From the NCBI RefSeq assembly GCF_004115265.2, contig NC_046293.1, forward strand, positions 24,190,173 to 24,254,172: DNA of 64,000 nucleotides. Direction: 5' to 3'. The DNA comes from Rhinolophus ferrumequinum. Taxonomy: Eukaryota; Chordata; Mammalia; Chiroptera; Rhinolophidae. Below the pieces are notes generated by a model, which was given only the letters and a program-made list of their open reading frames with translations, was not told the DNA's origin and did no database searches. Of the stretch, positions 35,526 to 46,700 are shown one piece after another. A program made the position numbers and the translations under genes. The stretch's first letter is position 1, and each line of letters begins with the position of its first letter.

Positions 35526-38500
35526 CTACTTGACCTTCCTGAAGACCTGCTCACACACTGCATCCCTCGCAGTCAGTTCCTGGGAACAGAATAGGGATGA
35601 TGAGGGAAAAGAAGGTTCTTGCCAGCTGGAGCTCCTTTGTAAAGGTCCTTGACCTCCATTTAATCCTTCAGGATACATCAACTAGGGCATTTGATGTATG
35701 AGGAATTGTATCATTGTTCCAGACCCTCAACTTTTCACCCCAGAGGAAGGAAAGTACAGGTCAGGGAATGTGAAATGGCAAAGTCTCCAACTCTCCAGCT
35801 ATGATTTATGGACATTCATTTGACTTGTAGCCAGGGCTCACCTTGACCACTCTATTTCTTCCTCTCTCCACTCCCCCCAGTGCTTTTGTTTCCCTTCCTT
35901 GTTTTCCTTCCTTGGAGAGGGGGTAGAGGTGGAGTAGTAGACTGCTCTGATCTGGGCAAAAGGATGAATCCCAGCTGGAGATCCCTCTTACAGACACACT
36001 CATTTACAGCCCTCAGCCAGCTTACCAGGTATAACTTCTCTCCCTCCAGCCAGTGCCTCCAGCCTCGGTTGGGCACCTCCCCTTTCTGCACACATACCAG
36101 CTGCTCCTCCTCCCAAGTTACTATGGTCTAAAGGGAAGACAGGAGTAAAGGAAGGCTGTGGGGGTGAGAGGGTAGGGGGAGGTCACCCACAATACATTCA
36201 ACTCACTCTGGCTGGGCTGCCCGCTTTCCCACCACAGGAGATACTGTCTTGCTCCAGCCCCTTCATTCTGAGTGAGAAGGGCTGCTCTGATTTAACAGGA
36301 CTCCCCTTCCCCACTCCTAAGGCCACTGAGGGGGGCCCACAGTTTTTCTACAGGGGCAGAGCAGGGATGAAGCAGGATAATGGGGTGAAATTGAGCAGCG
36401 GATGATGCAGAATGGAGAGTTTATCCTCTGGATACTTCTGGTTGACCTGCAGGGGCCTTTGGGAAAGAAGAGAGATTGATTGGGAGTCCCAATAGGCAAT
36501 CTCTTTCCTCTCGTTTCTCAGTTTCAAGAACAGCTGGAGTGTCCCTGAGAATGAAGGATCAAGTTCCCTGAATCAGAGCTGGGTGGGCCTGGGCATTCCA
36601 GTCAACAGTTATTGAGGACTCTCATAGGATAGGCCCTGCTACCAAGGAGCTCAGAATCTTGATCAGAAAGAGAGCAGTAAATAGGTATTTATGATACCAG
36701 GCAAGATTGTGAGGGATAGGAGTGAAAAGGGAAGAGCCCAGTCTTCAAGGAAGTGAGGAGTTAATTAAATTGTAGATAACGGGAAATTTCTAGCAAGGAA
36801 AGTAACAACATAGAGGTAAGAAAGAAGAGCAAATAGTTCTGAGGTGCCCTAACCTAGTGTGTATGTGGGAAAGACCCTGGTGTGCCATGTGACGCATGTG
36901 GACCTTATCTGAATGTAGTAGATTGTCCCTGAAAGGGTTTAAGTCAGAAAGTGACATGGTCACTTTTACATGCAGAGTGGATTAGAGAAGGGTTAAGACT
37001 GAGAGCTAATTTCTGGCACCTGGTGAGAAACTAGGGCCTGAGTTAAGATGGTGATAGTGAGAAAGGCTAGGAAGGAACAGATGAGAGCCATGTGGAACAG
37101 CAATGTTCAGTAGATATATAATGGGTCTTAAATGCAAGCCACATATATAATTGAAAGACATCTAGTAGCCACATTAACAAAGTAAAAAACAACAAGTAAA
37201 ATTAATTTTAATAATATATTTCATTCAACCTAAATTATCCAAAATATAATTTCAGCATGTAACCAATATAAAACTTTCCGAGCTGTTTTACATCCTTTTT
37301 TTGTATTGTCATAAAAATCTAGTGTGTATTTTATACTTATAATACATCTCACATTGGACTAGTTACATTTCAAGTGTTCAATAACTATATATGGTTAGTA
37401 GCTACTATATTGGACAGTGCATAAAAGTTATTAAGACCTCTTGACCAATTAGATGTGGTGCACATATTCATGCTTGTGTGTGCGCATTGTTGTTGGGAGT
37501 ATAGAAATAAGGGGACATGAGATAATGACCATGACTCCCAGGTCTCCAGTCCTGCTGGTTATTCACAGTACTGGAGACAGTAAATACAAAAGCAGGACTA
37601 GGTTTGGGTAGAAAAACAGTGACTTTGGGTTTGACCTTGGGGAATGCAGATGTAAACATTTTGCAGGCAGTTGAAAACTTGACCCTGGAACTCAGGAGGT
37701 AGGTCTGGCTGGAGAATACATGTCAAGGGCAGCCAAAAGATGGTAGTGGAAAGCATGGGTGTATATGATTGGGCCGATGGATGATGTACAGACAAGAGAG
37801 ACAGTCAAGAACGAAATACTAGGGAAAACCTCAGTTTAAAAGATTAATAGGGGAACTAGTGCCTGCAAAGGAGACCAAAAGGCACATGTAAGAAGCAGAA
37901 AGAAATGCAGGACAGTGGAGTTACAGAGGCTAAGGGAAAAGAGACTCTGTGGTGCCTAACAGGGTCAAAGGCAAGAGGTAAGCAAATGTTTGCTCGTTGG
38001 CTTGAGGGTGATCTGCTCTTTTTGCCCTTTTGTCTGGTGATAAGAGGGGGCAGGAAGAGACTAGGGGGAGGGGGATAGCACCAAGTGGCTGTTATCCTTG
38101 GGATTCCACAGCTTGCTGTGGTGGTCATTTCTCCTGGTTCTGGCAGGGTGAGATCACTTTGTTTTGCCCCAAATTGTTAAGAGGCACCTACCTGCTCATC
38201 CACATCCCCTCCCCCAAACCTGAGGAAAGGTACCTGACATTTTCGTCCATCCACCATGCGCAGATCCTCCTCAAACTCAACTCCCACTTCAAATTCCAGA
38301 ACGTAGTTGCGGAAGGTGCTGAGGGTCTTCACTGTCATGTGATTGTCCTGATGGTCAATCTCCTTGTCTGGTTTGAGCAGCAGCGCTATCTTCCGTAGAG
38401 CCATGCTGATGTCTGTGGGGGTTATCTCTTAGCATGGGTCCTCTTAGCCGCCAGCCAAGAGCTCCCCCACCTGAAGCATCACCTTGGGGCTGTGAACTTG

Positions 38501-38773
38501 CCCTCAGCTGGGTCTAGACTGTGGCTTAACTCCCTCCTAGCAATGCCTCTGGCTTGAGGTGGATCCCGAGTCAGGTACCAGCTCCTCAGCATTTTCACAT
38601 GGTCCAACCCCAGCACTTCCCCTTCTCAATGGGATGGAAAGGCAGGAAGGGAGAAGGAAAAAGGGGAATAAAAGGGATCTGGGAGGGGTAAGGCCATTAC
38701 TTAGGGCTTGCAGGTAGTCCTCCATGTTCTTCTGCGAGACAAAGCGGTAATAGCCGGTGAGGTTGGGAGGCAT
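35526..38773 (-). CDS. RBP5: Retinol-binding protein 5 (cellular CRBP-III type), complete
   Basis: RBP5 is a small cytosolic carrier of all-trans-retinol in the intracellular lipid-binding protein family. Coding exons in gene order: 38773-38701, 38412-38234, 36127-36026, 35579-35526, with sizes 73, 179, 102 and 54. This four-exon pattern is the family standard. All splice sites are GT-AG and the sum is 135 codons plus stop, equal to human RBP5 as I recall it. Recognisable blocks: [21 protein letters not shown] at the start, [36 protein letters not shown], and C-terminal [11 protein letters not shown]. It forms the usual ten-strand barrel with a helix-turn-helix lid encoded by exon 1 and early exon 2. 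It is transcribed away from CLSTN3. Confidence 0.96.
36590..37105 (+). repeat. Ancient interspersed repeat in RBP5 intron 2, continuing after 37430
   Basis: Phrases such as tattgaggactctcatagg, aagggtttaagtcagaaag and gacatggtcacttttac follow a mammal-wide ancient repeat of unassigned class. The similarity resumes to about 37840, so the element at 37107-37425 is nested within it. A related copy lies at 49580-50700. Confidence 0.5.
37107..37425 (+). mobile_element. hAT-type fossil nested in an older repeat
   Basis: The interior (tctagtagccacattaacaa, aattaattttaataatatat, gactagttacatttcaagtg) and the right end tattggacagtgca match a mammalian hAT-Charlie family whose ends read CTGTCCAATA/TATTGGACAG. 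It has no coding capacity and lies in RBP5 intron 2. Confidence 0.7.
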
Positions 38774-38931
38774 TGTCCAGGCTGGCTAAGATGGAGATGA
38801 AGATTTCAGGAGAATCTAGGAGACCGGGTGAGGTGGGAGGGGTGTTGTCTGGCAGGTGGGGCTGAGAGACTCCAGGCAGGCCTCCACACACACAGAGACA
38901 GGCTTGTGTAAAGGTCTATGCTCGCAAGGGT

Positions 38932-38939
38932 TTTTATAG
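38932..38939 (-). promoter_or_regulatory. RBP5: RBP5 TATA box
   Basis: The minus strand reads CTCTATAAAAACC about 160 bases upstream of the RBP5 ATG, predicting initiation near 38905 and a 5' UTR of about 130 bases. A TATA promoter fits a tissue-restricted gene. Confidence 0.7.
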
Positions 38940-39895
38940 AGAGAGCTGGGGCCCTATTGCAATAAGAGCTCCTACCAGACTTCCTCCCTCCCCCCATGAT
39001 GAGTTTGGGGTGGTGTCTGCAGCCTGAGAGGGGCAGGGACTTGGCAAGGTTGTGCCTGACCTAGGCTTTTCCTGAGGAAGGAACCTGGAGCGGGATCTGG
39101 GGCTGTCCGTCATCCAAGACTTGAGCCTTTCCAAAGGTCAGTTTTGGTTTCCAGCCAATTTCTGGCAGGCTTGGGAACCATCCCAGAGCCCCTGAGGGGC
39201 AGTCTGTTCTGGGAGGGAGATGGCCCCGCTGTGTGGAGTGGGGCTGTCTCATGCTCACCCAGGGATGAGTTCTGACAATATCGTGAAATCCTGGGGCTGA
39301 GTTAAGGATCCTGAAAGGTATGAGGGGGAGAAGGTGGAGAAAGAAGGGGGACAGCCAGCTGGCCAGGAGCCAAAGTGAAGAAAATCCTATAGGGCTGGTC
39401 CCCCGCAGCTCCTGGAAAGAGCTTTGCTGGCATTTCACTCTTTGTCTTATAAAGCCTTTAGGAAGGAGGTGGAGAAACTGCCCTTCCCAAGGACTGAGGG
39501 GGTTGTCAGCAGCCTGATGAGTGTTGAGTTCAAAGTCCAGAGCAGAAGGCAGGGAGGAGCGTGTTTGGCTATTATGGAGAATTTTACACCCTTTGGCTTG
39601 GGATCCAGGAATTTCCTTCTCTCTCTGGAGTCATTGATGATGCCATCACCCCCAGCCCCCAGCCCTGGGACTACCCGTGTTTACCAGTATTCCCATGTGT
39701 CCATCTCCCAACTACCGGCCGCGCCGCCCCTTCCCTCGCCCCCCCCACCCCCGCCCCGTCTCCCAAACATACCAACTTCCCTGGCTTCGGAATCAACTGG
39801 GTTGTTTACTCATGGCTTAAAGTGGGAAATTTCGGGAGAGAGAGGGAGAGAGGGTAGACAGTGGGAAAAATTCCACCCGGTGAACTGTCCCGACA

Positions 39896-39946
39896 GGTGC
39901 GTGTGTGTATGTACGCGCGAGCGCGCGCGCGCGCACACACACACAC
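39896..39946. repeat. Alternating purine-pyrimidine tract (Z-DNA candidate)
   Basis: About 50 bases of GT/GC/CA alternation include a 14-base run of pure GC steps. There are very few breaks of alternation. It lies between the divergent RBP5 and CLSTN3 promoters, about 870 bases before the CLSTN3 ATG. Confidence 0.85.
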
Positions 39947-40370
39947 CTCTCACTTTTCCTCCAGTCCCAGAGCCCTTTCCACCGGTCTTACGACCATCCT
40001 TTGGTTTCCTCAGAGAGATCTGGGAACTGAAATGCTAGATTCTCTCGGGGTTCAGTTTTACTTCACAGTTCCCAGGAGGCACGCAGCAGGGATTTGCTGA
40101 TGGAATGGGCTGTGTAAAGAGGTTAATGCAGAGTTGGGGGCGGGGGTGACGTGCATACTGTCCCTCCTCGCTTCCTTCAGGTCTCCGTTGATGTCTTCCT
40201 TCCTCACCCCCGGGCTTCTAGCTTCTCGATTCTCCCCATGTCGGTCTTAGTTCCCACCCCCTCTACAGCTTTCCAGCTTCCTCCCCAGACCCCGCAGTTC
40301 CCTAGCTCCCACAAATTGCATTCCGGGGAAAAAGCCCTAATCAGTACTCCCGCCCCAGCTCCCCAGTCCT

Positions 40371-40462
40371 ATTGGCTCCCTGCCCCCCTGCAGCACCTGG
40401 CCCCCCCAGTCACCTGATTGGCCTGAGGCCCCATCAATCCTCGCTTGGCTGTGCTGACGTCA
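40371..40462 (+). promoter_or_regulatory. CLSTN3: CLSTN3 promoter module: two inverted CCAAT boxes and a CRE
   Basis: ATTGG occurs at 40371-40375 and 40417-40421, and the palindromic CRE TGACGTCA at 40455-40462. The module is about 310 bases upstream of the CLSTN3 ATG in GC-rich sequence without a TATA box. Spacing and order are typical of NF-Y plus CREB promoters in neuronal genes. Motif evidence only. Confidence 0.55.
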
Positions 40463-40768
40463 TCCTGCAGTAGAGGGGATGGGGTGGGAATGAGAGAGCG
40501 AGAGCGAGGACGCCGGGCTGGAGAGCGAACGAGAAGCCAGTGCAAGCCCCCCACCTCAACCATCCAGGTTGGGGTCTGCCCAGGTCTGCTCTATGGACTA
40601 GTGTGAGCGGCAGGCTCCTTTCTGTCTCTGCTCTGCTGCCCGCTATCTTCCCTGCCCTCCTTGGAGAGCCTCTGCATCCCTCCCCCAAGGTGGAAGAGCC
40701 GGCTTCAGGCTCCCAGGGGAGAGCAATTACCTGGCCTTGCCCTGCCCTGCCCCGCACCACACCATACC

Positions 40769-43700
40769 ATGACCTTCCTGCTGTTGCCCCTCTTGCTGGC
40801 CTCTTTATTCCCCTCCAGCTCCTGTAACAAAGGTGAGTGAGGTGAGGGGTGGGGGCACTGAAAAAGGGGTACCAGGCAGAGGGATGTGGGGTAGGAGTGG
40901 GCAGGAGCCATTGAGGCTCTCTGGCACATGACAGGTGTTGGTTCTTCCCACCATCCCCCTTCCTATTTGTTTTCTCAGATCTGCCCCTTCTCCTCTCCTT
41001 CGCATCCCCCTTGCTACGTCCTCCTGTCTGGTCCATCTCTACCCATGTGCTTCTTTTGCTCCCATTTGGTCCCCATTCCCATGCTGGGGTCTCTGTCTCC
41101 TCCTCCCCCAATTTCTCCCTTCTGGAGATATCTTAGGTCTCAGAAGGACTTGCCCTGAAGGGTGATATACATCTCTGGGTGGTTCTCCATTTTTACTGGG
41201 GTGTGCCTGCACTAAGGGCGTGCGGCAGATCCATCTGGTTCATCTCCATCCCATCCTGGGGAGGAACTGTTCCTTGAAGCTCAGCAATTCAGAGCACGTG
41301 TGTTTTGGTGTGTTCCTCTGCATCCATACCCTTATGCCTGGATGCAGCTGGGCTGTGGGTTACCAGAGCTGCCCTCTCTGGCAGACAGCAGATAAATTCA
41401 GCTGGGTGAGGCCATCAGAGGGACTGAGAGGGAGCGAGTGTGGGAGGGGTAGGGGAAGAGGACTCAGGTAGGTGGAGAAAGACAGGAAAGGGCAGAAGTG
41501 GGTGTGTGTGGGAGAGCTAAATGAGTGGTGAGAGGGAAAACTGAGAAAGAGAAGGGAGATGAGGCCTCGGTGGGGGAGAAGAAGGGGTTGGAAAAGGGTA
41601 AAGGTGGAGGCAGCGAAAGAGAGAAATGAAAGGGAAATCAGGAAAAACAGATGAGAAGAGTAGGAGGGGAAGAGACAGGGAGTCTCGGAATGAGTGAAAG
41701 GAGATGGACATAAGGAGAGGGTCAGTGGCCAAGAGGAGAGGAGCAGAGTCAGGGGTAAGCTGTGGAGAGGGTGGCCAGCGTTGGCCTTGATGTGCGCCTC
41801 CCCTCCATCGTCAATCTCTGACCTCAGCCTGGCTTCTCAGCCTCCTGCCACTTCCTGTGCTGCCTTCTGAGCACCATCTTGTGGTTTTCTCCTCTGTCAC
41901 TAGAGAAGGGGGTGGTGGTGGTGGTCATCAGCAAGAAAGAGTCTGGCTTTCAGATACCAGAAGGCTTTTTGGGGTGGGGTTGGAGGAAAGAACGGAAATC
42001 AGGTTTTATTGCTCACTATGACATACTGGGGACAAACTGCCTTTCGTGACATTCTTTTAGATGATGTCTTCCTCTGCCCGTGTCCCACTGATGGGCCATC
42101 GTGAACGTGCTTTGGGAACCTGGGAGTTGGCATGATGGGATTAGATAGAGCAGGCAGTGGAGGTTGACGTTGAGGGGTGATGTAGAAGGGGAAGGGAACA
42201 TGCTGCGTCTTCCCCCATAGCCTCTTACCAGGCTGGTGGGACATTAGTCCTGGGAGGAGACACAGTTGAGCTGAATCTGGTAAGAGATGGGGAGAGATTG
42301 GTCCTCGGAGGAGAAACAGTTGAGCTGAGTCTGGTAAGAGATGAGATCTGGAGGCTGAGTGAGTCCCACATCCATCCAGAATTGCCTGGTGGTTGAAGGG
42401 AAGTAGGCAAGAATCGGAACTAAGTCATGAATCTGTATAAAAAGTGGGGTTCAGGGAGTGTGGGGGTTGGTGGCCTTGATGAGGGGACATAGAAATGTGC
42501 TGGTTATGAGTGTGTTCTCTTGGCTGTCAGAGTGAGAAGCAGGGAGGGGATTTGTCGTGTTTCTAGGCCAGCTCGATAATCCCTTAGGATGTCGGCTCTG
42601 CTGGGTCCAGTTATTTGGCATTGATTCCTCTGTTCCATCCCTGCCCCTCTATGCCCCCCTCCCTCTGTTCTAAATATTTTCTTTTCTCTCATTTCTCCTC
42701 TTCTCTCTACTCTAGGAGAATGGCCTTAGGTTGGGGCTTGGCTGGGAGAAGTGCAGAGTGAAGGGATCAGGACTGAAATGGGGTGGTGCTGGAGAGGATA
42801 ACAATGAGGATTCAGGAAACATCTAGATCTTTTCTTAATCTCAACTCTGCTCTTAATCTCTCCCTTCCCTTTCCCAGGGCCTTCTGATGGCCCTCCACTG
42901 CTTCCAGAATGCCCAGTCTTCATTCTCCAGCACTTGATTTCTCTAAAGAAAATTCTCCACACTCTGACCATGCTTCCCAGGGGACATTGGGCCCACCCCC
43001 CCTCCAGGGCACGCTGTTGCCATGGAAACTTTCCACCCTGCCATAGGAGAGGGCTGTGACCTCCCTCAGGTCCTCTGATTCCTTTAGTAGCTGCTTTCTT
43101 ATCCTCAGTGCTTCCTCCTGCAGGGACTTCTCCAGAGTGTGGAAAGGGTGGTGCTACTGGAGTGTGTGTTTGTTTGGGTCAACAAGGGTTGTGTGAGAGT
43201 GGAGGCCCAGCTCATAGGTGCTTCTTGTCTCCCTGGGGGGGTCAGCCAACAAGCACAAGCCATGGATCGAGGCGGAGTACCAGGGCATCGTCATGGAGAA
43301 CGACAACACGGTCCTGCTGAACCCTCCACTCTTCGCCTTGGACAAGGACGCCCCCCTGCGCTACGCAGGTAATTGGGGTTGGCGGATGGCAAGGCAAGTA
43401 AGATGGAGTAGGTGGTTGGGAGGGCAGAGGGCAGTGGAGGCGAGGGGAGGTCCTGGGAGGGAGAGCAGTGAGGACGTGGGGAAGAGGCCTTGGAAAGTGG
43501 AAGAAGTAGGCTCAAGGAGCGGAATGGGCTACGTTGAAGCTGGTGGTTGAGTAAAGGGAGCCAGAGAGAAAGACATGGGCAGACAGACAGGGGTAAACTT
43601 TTGCCAGATCTCAGACCTGGTGGCTCTGAGAGGCTGCTATTCACGAAGCTGGCATTGAAGCTGTATGTTCGATAATTATTGCTTTCACATGCACAAAGAA

Positions 43701-46700
43701 GGGACAGAGGTTTGGGAGGAGAGGTGGAGTGGGAACATGAGGCAGGGGAGCTGAGGCCAGAAGGAGATGCTGGAGGTGGTGCAGGAGCCTCACCCTTCCC
43801 TCCCTCCTTGGCCAGGTGAGATCTGTGGCTTCCGGCTCCATGGGTCTGGGGTGCCCTTTGAAGCTGTGATCCTGGATAAGGCAACAGGAGAAGGGCTGAT
43901 CCGGGCCAAGGAGCCAGTGGACTGCGAGGCCCAGAAGGAGCACACCTTCACCATTCAGGCCTATGACTGCGGAGAGGGCCCTGATGGGGCCAACACCAAG
44001 AAGTCCCACAAGTGAGGAAGCCCTTGTCCCCTGCTCCCTGCTGCAGGGTCCTCCTTCCTCCTCCCAAGCCCCTAACCATCCTTTATCAGTGCAGTGATTG
44101 ACTATGTACCCTTTCCTCTCTCTGTTTATAGGGACGGGGCCTTGTCCTCGTGGAGCTTTCAGTCAAGGAGACAGAAACATAGAGTAGAAATCAGTGGGAT
44201 GTAATCCTGGCTCTGCCTTTTATGGTCTTGGGGAACGTACTTACTCAGCCTTTCTGGTCTCCTTTCCCTTATCAGTATAACGGGGATAATGATGACACCT
44301 ACTTTGTTAGGTTGCTGTGAAGAAGAAAGGAGATGGTTTGTGTAAACAACATGCACCCCAGTGCCTGACAGATGGTAAAGGGTTCAATACATAGGAATTC
44401 CAATGATGAGGAGAATAAGGAGGAAGGGGAGGAGCACACTTAGCACACATCCAGATTCCTTCCTACTGCCCCCCAGTCTGTGTGCAGGGGACGCCACGCT
44501 CACACGATTATAGCATACACACACAGAGCTCTGGGTGAGGGTGGGCAGGAGGGGGCTACAGCGTGAAAGAGACTCCTTTGTCTGTTCCCAGCTAATTTCT
44601 CATTTGAGAATGGGAGAAAAATTGGCAGTCAGGATTCTTGGGCCCCTAAGAGGCACTAAAGATAAATCGCTCTTTGTGACTCAGTTTCCTATTTGGAGAT
44701 AGGACCCTAGCCTCTGGACCCTGGGCAACTGGATCTTGGCTAGAGGAAGGGCTCAGCATGAAGGGCTTAGCCCCAGCTCTGCTTGCCCAGTGGGGACCTG
44801 AGCAAGGAGGTGTCACAGCTGACATGCACATGGCACACACGTGCACAGAAGTTAGCACTCATCCCCTGTGTATGCTCGTGTCAGATGACTTCTGGCTTTT
44901 GTACTAATGCCACTTCCCTTCCCATGGTTGGTTTTAACTTGGCTTTTACTCTGCATCTTCCTTGATTATCCCCTTGGATCTGACTGTTGTGAAGAAATGA
45001 CCTGCTGGATACAAAACCCTGTCTAACCTCCGTCTTGGCATCCCAACCTCTAGCATTCTGTCCAGAAGCCATCAAAATCAATGTTGTGTTTCCTGGGGTT
45101 GTTCTGACCCCTCATAGCAGATACCCTTTCCTTGGTTGTGGTTCCCTTCCAGGCCCTCTCCTGGCAGTGCCTGGTGCCCTGAGGGGCAGCGAAGGGCATG
45201 CTTACTGCCCCAGGCTCAGGGACAGACTGCTTTCCTCCTGCTCTGATTCCCTGTCTGGATTCCTACATGTGCCTCTCTTGAATATCAAGTTTGAGGCTGG
45301 CTGACTTGTCCTCTCCCCTCCTCTCACTCTGGCACGTGCAGGGCGACCGTGCATGTGCGGGTCAACGACGTCAACGAGTTTGCCCCTGTGTTTGTGGAGC
45401 GGCTGTACCATGCTGCAGTGACTGAGGGCAAGCTGTATGACCGCATCCTGCGGGTGGAAGCCGTTGATGGCGACTGCTCCCCCCAGTACAGCCAGATCTG
45501 CTACTATGAGATCCTCACGCCCAACACCCCCTTCCTCATTGACAATGACGGTGAGTCCAGCCCCTGCCCACCCCAGCTTCCCAACCCTCGTGTCCCTCAG
45601 GACACCCCACAACTGAGCTCTCCACTTCTCCGGCCCTTCAGATCTTCATTCTGCACCCTCCTTCCCAGACCTGGTGCCTTTTCCCACATACCTTCTTCCT
45701 AGCTTCTTGCTGCCCAAGTCACCCGCTACCCAGTTAGCTCGCAATTCCTCCCCTTGTCTCCCGAGGCTTTCTCTAGCGCTCCTGACCTTTTCTGTCCTCC
45801 CCCACCCCCACTCCAGGGAACATTGAGAACACAGAGAAGCTGCAGTACAGTGGTGAGAGGCTCTACAAATTTACAGTGACGGCTTACGACTGCGGGAAGA
45901 AGAGGGCGGCAGATGACGCCCAGGTGGAGATCCAGGTGAAGCCCACCTGTAAACCCAGCTGGCAAGGTGAGGAGCCCCGCTCTGTGACCCATCTTGTGAA
46001 TTATCTTTCACCTTGGTTCCTTTTGACAGTCATGGGGTCTAGGCTAGGAGTCAGGGGTGGGATATTTGGGGACTGACTTATAGCTGTTGACTCCACATGG
46101 CCATTTTTGTAGGAGCCTGAGACTGTCAGTGAAGTGGCAAGAGCAGAATAAAGAGGCTGCTTTACCTTTCTCTCTCTCCATTGCCCTCTTCCTCTCACTC
46201 ATGTAGGCTGGAACAAAAGGATTGAATATGCACCAGGTGCCGGAAGCTTGGCTTTGTTCCCTAGTATACGCCTGGAGACCTGTGATGAACCTCTATGGAA
46301 CATTCAGGCCACCATAGAGTTGCAGACCAGCCATGTGGCCAAGGGCTGTGACCGAGACAACTACTCAGAGCGGGCGCTGCGGAAACTCTGTGGTGTGTAC
46401 CCCCTTACCCCCAGGCCTGTCCCTTCCCACCCAGCCTCTACCTGACCCTTCTCTGCCTCTTTCTTAATAATTTGCCTTATACCTTCTTCTGCCCATTCAC
46501 AGGTGTATATGTCCACAGGGGTTGTGGCATGCAGTTAGCATGCAGTGGCCTAAAGAGCAAATAAAAATGTTATTGGCCAAGATGCATAATTGTAGCACAA
46601 GATAGTCACTAGCCACACTGTGGAACAATGATAGGGAGAGTTGAAGAGTTGGAGAATAAGTTAATCGGCGATCTATTCCTAAAAGAGAGGTCCATTTCTC

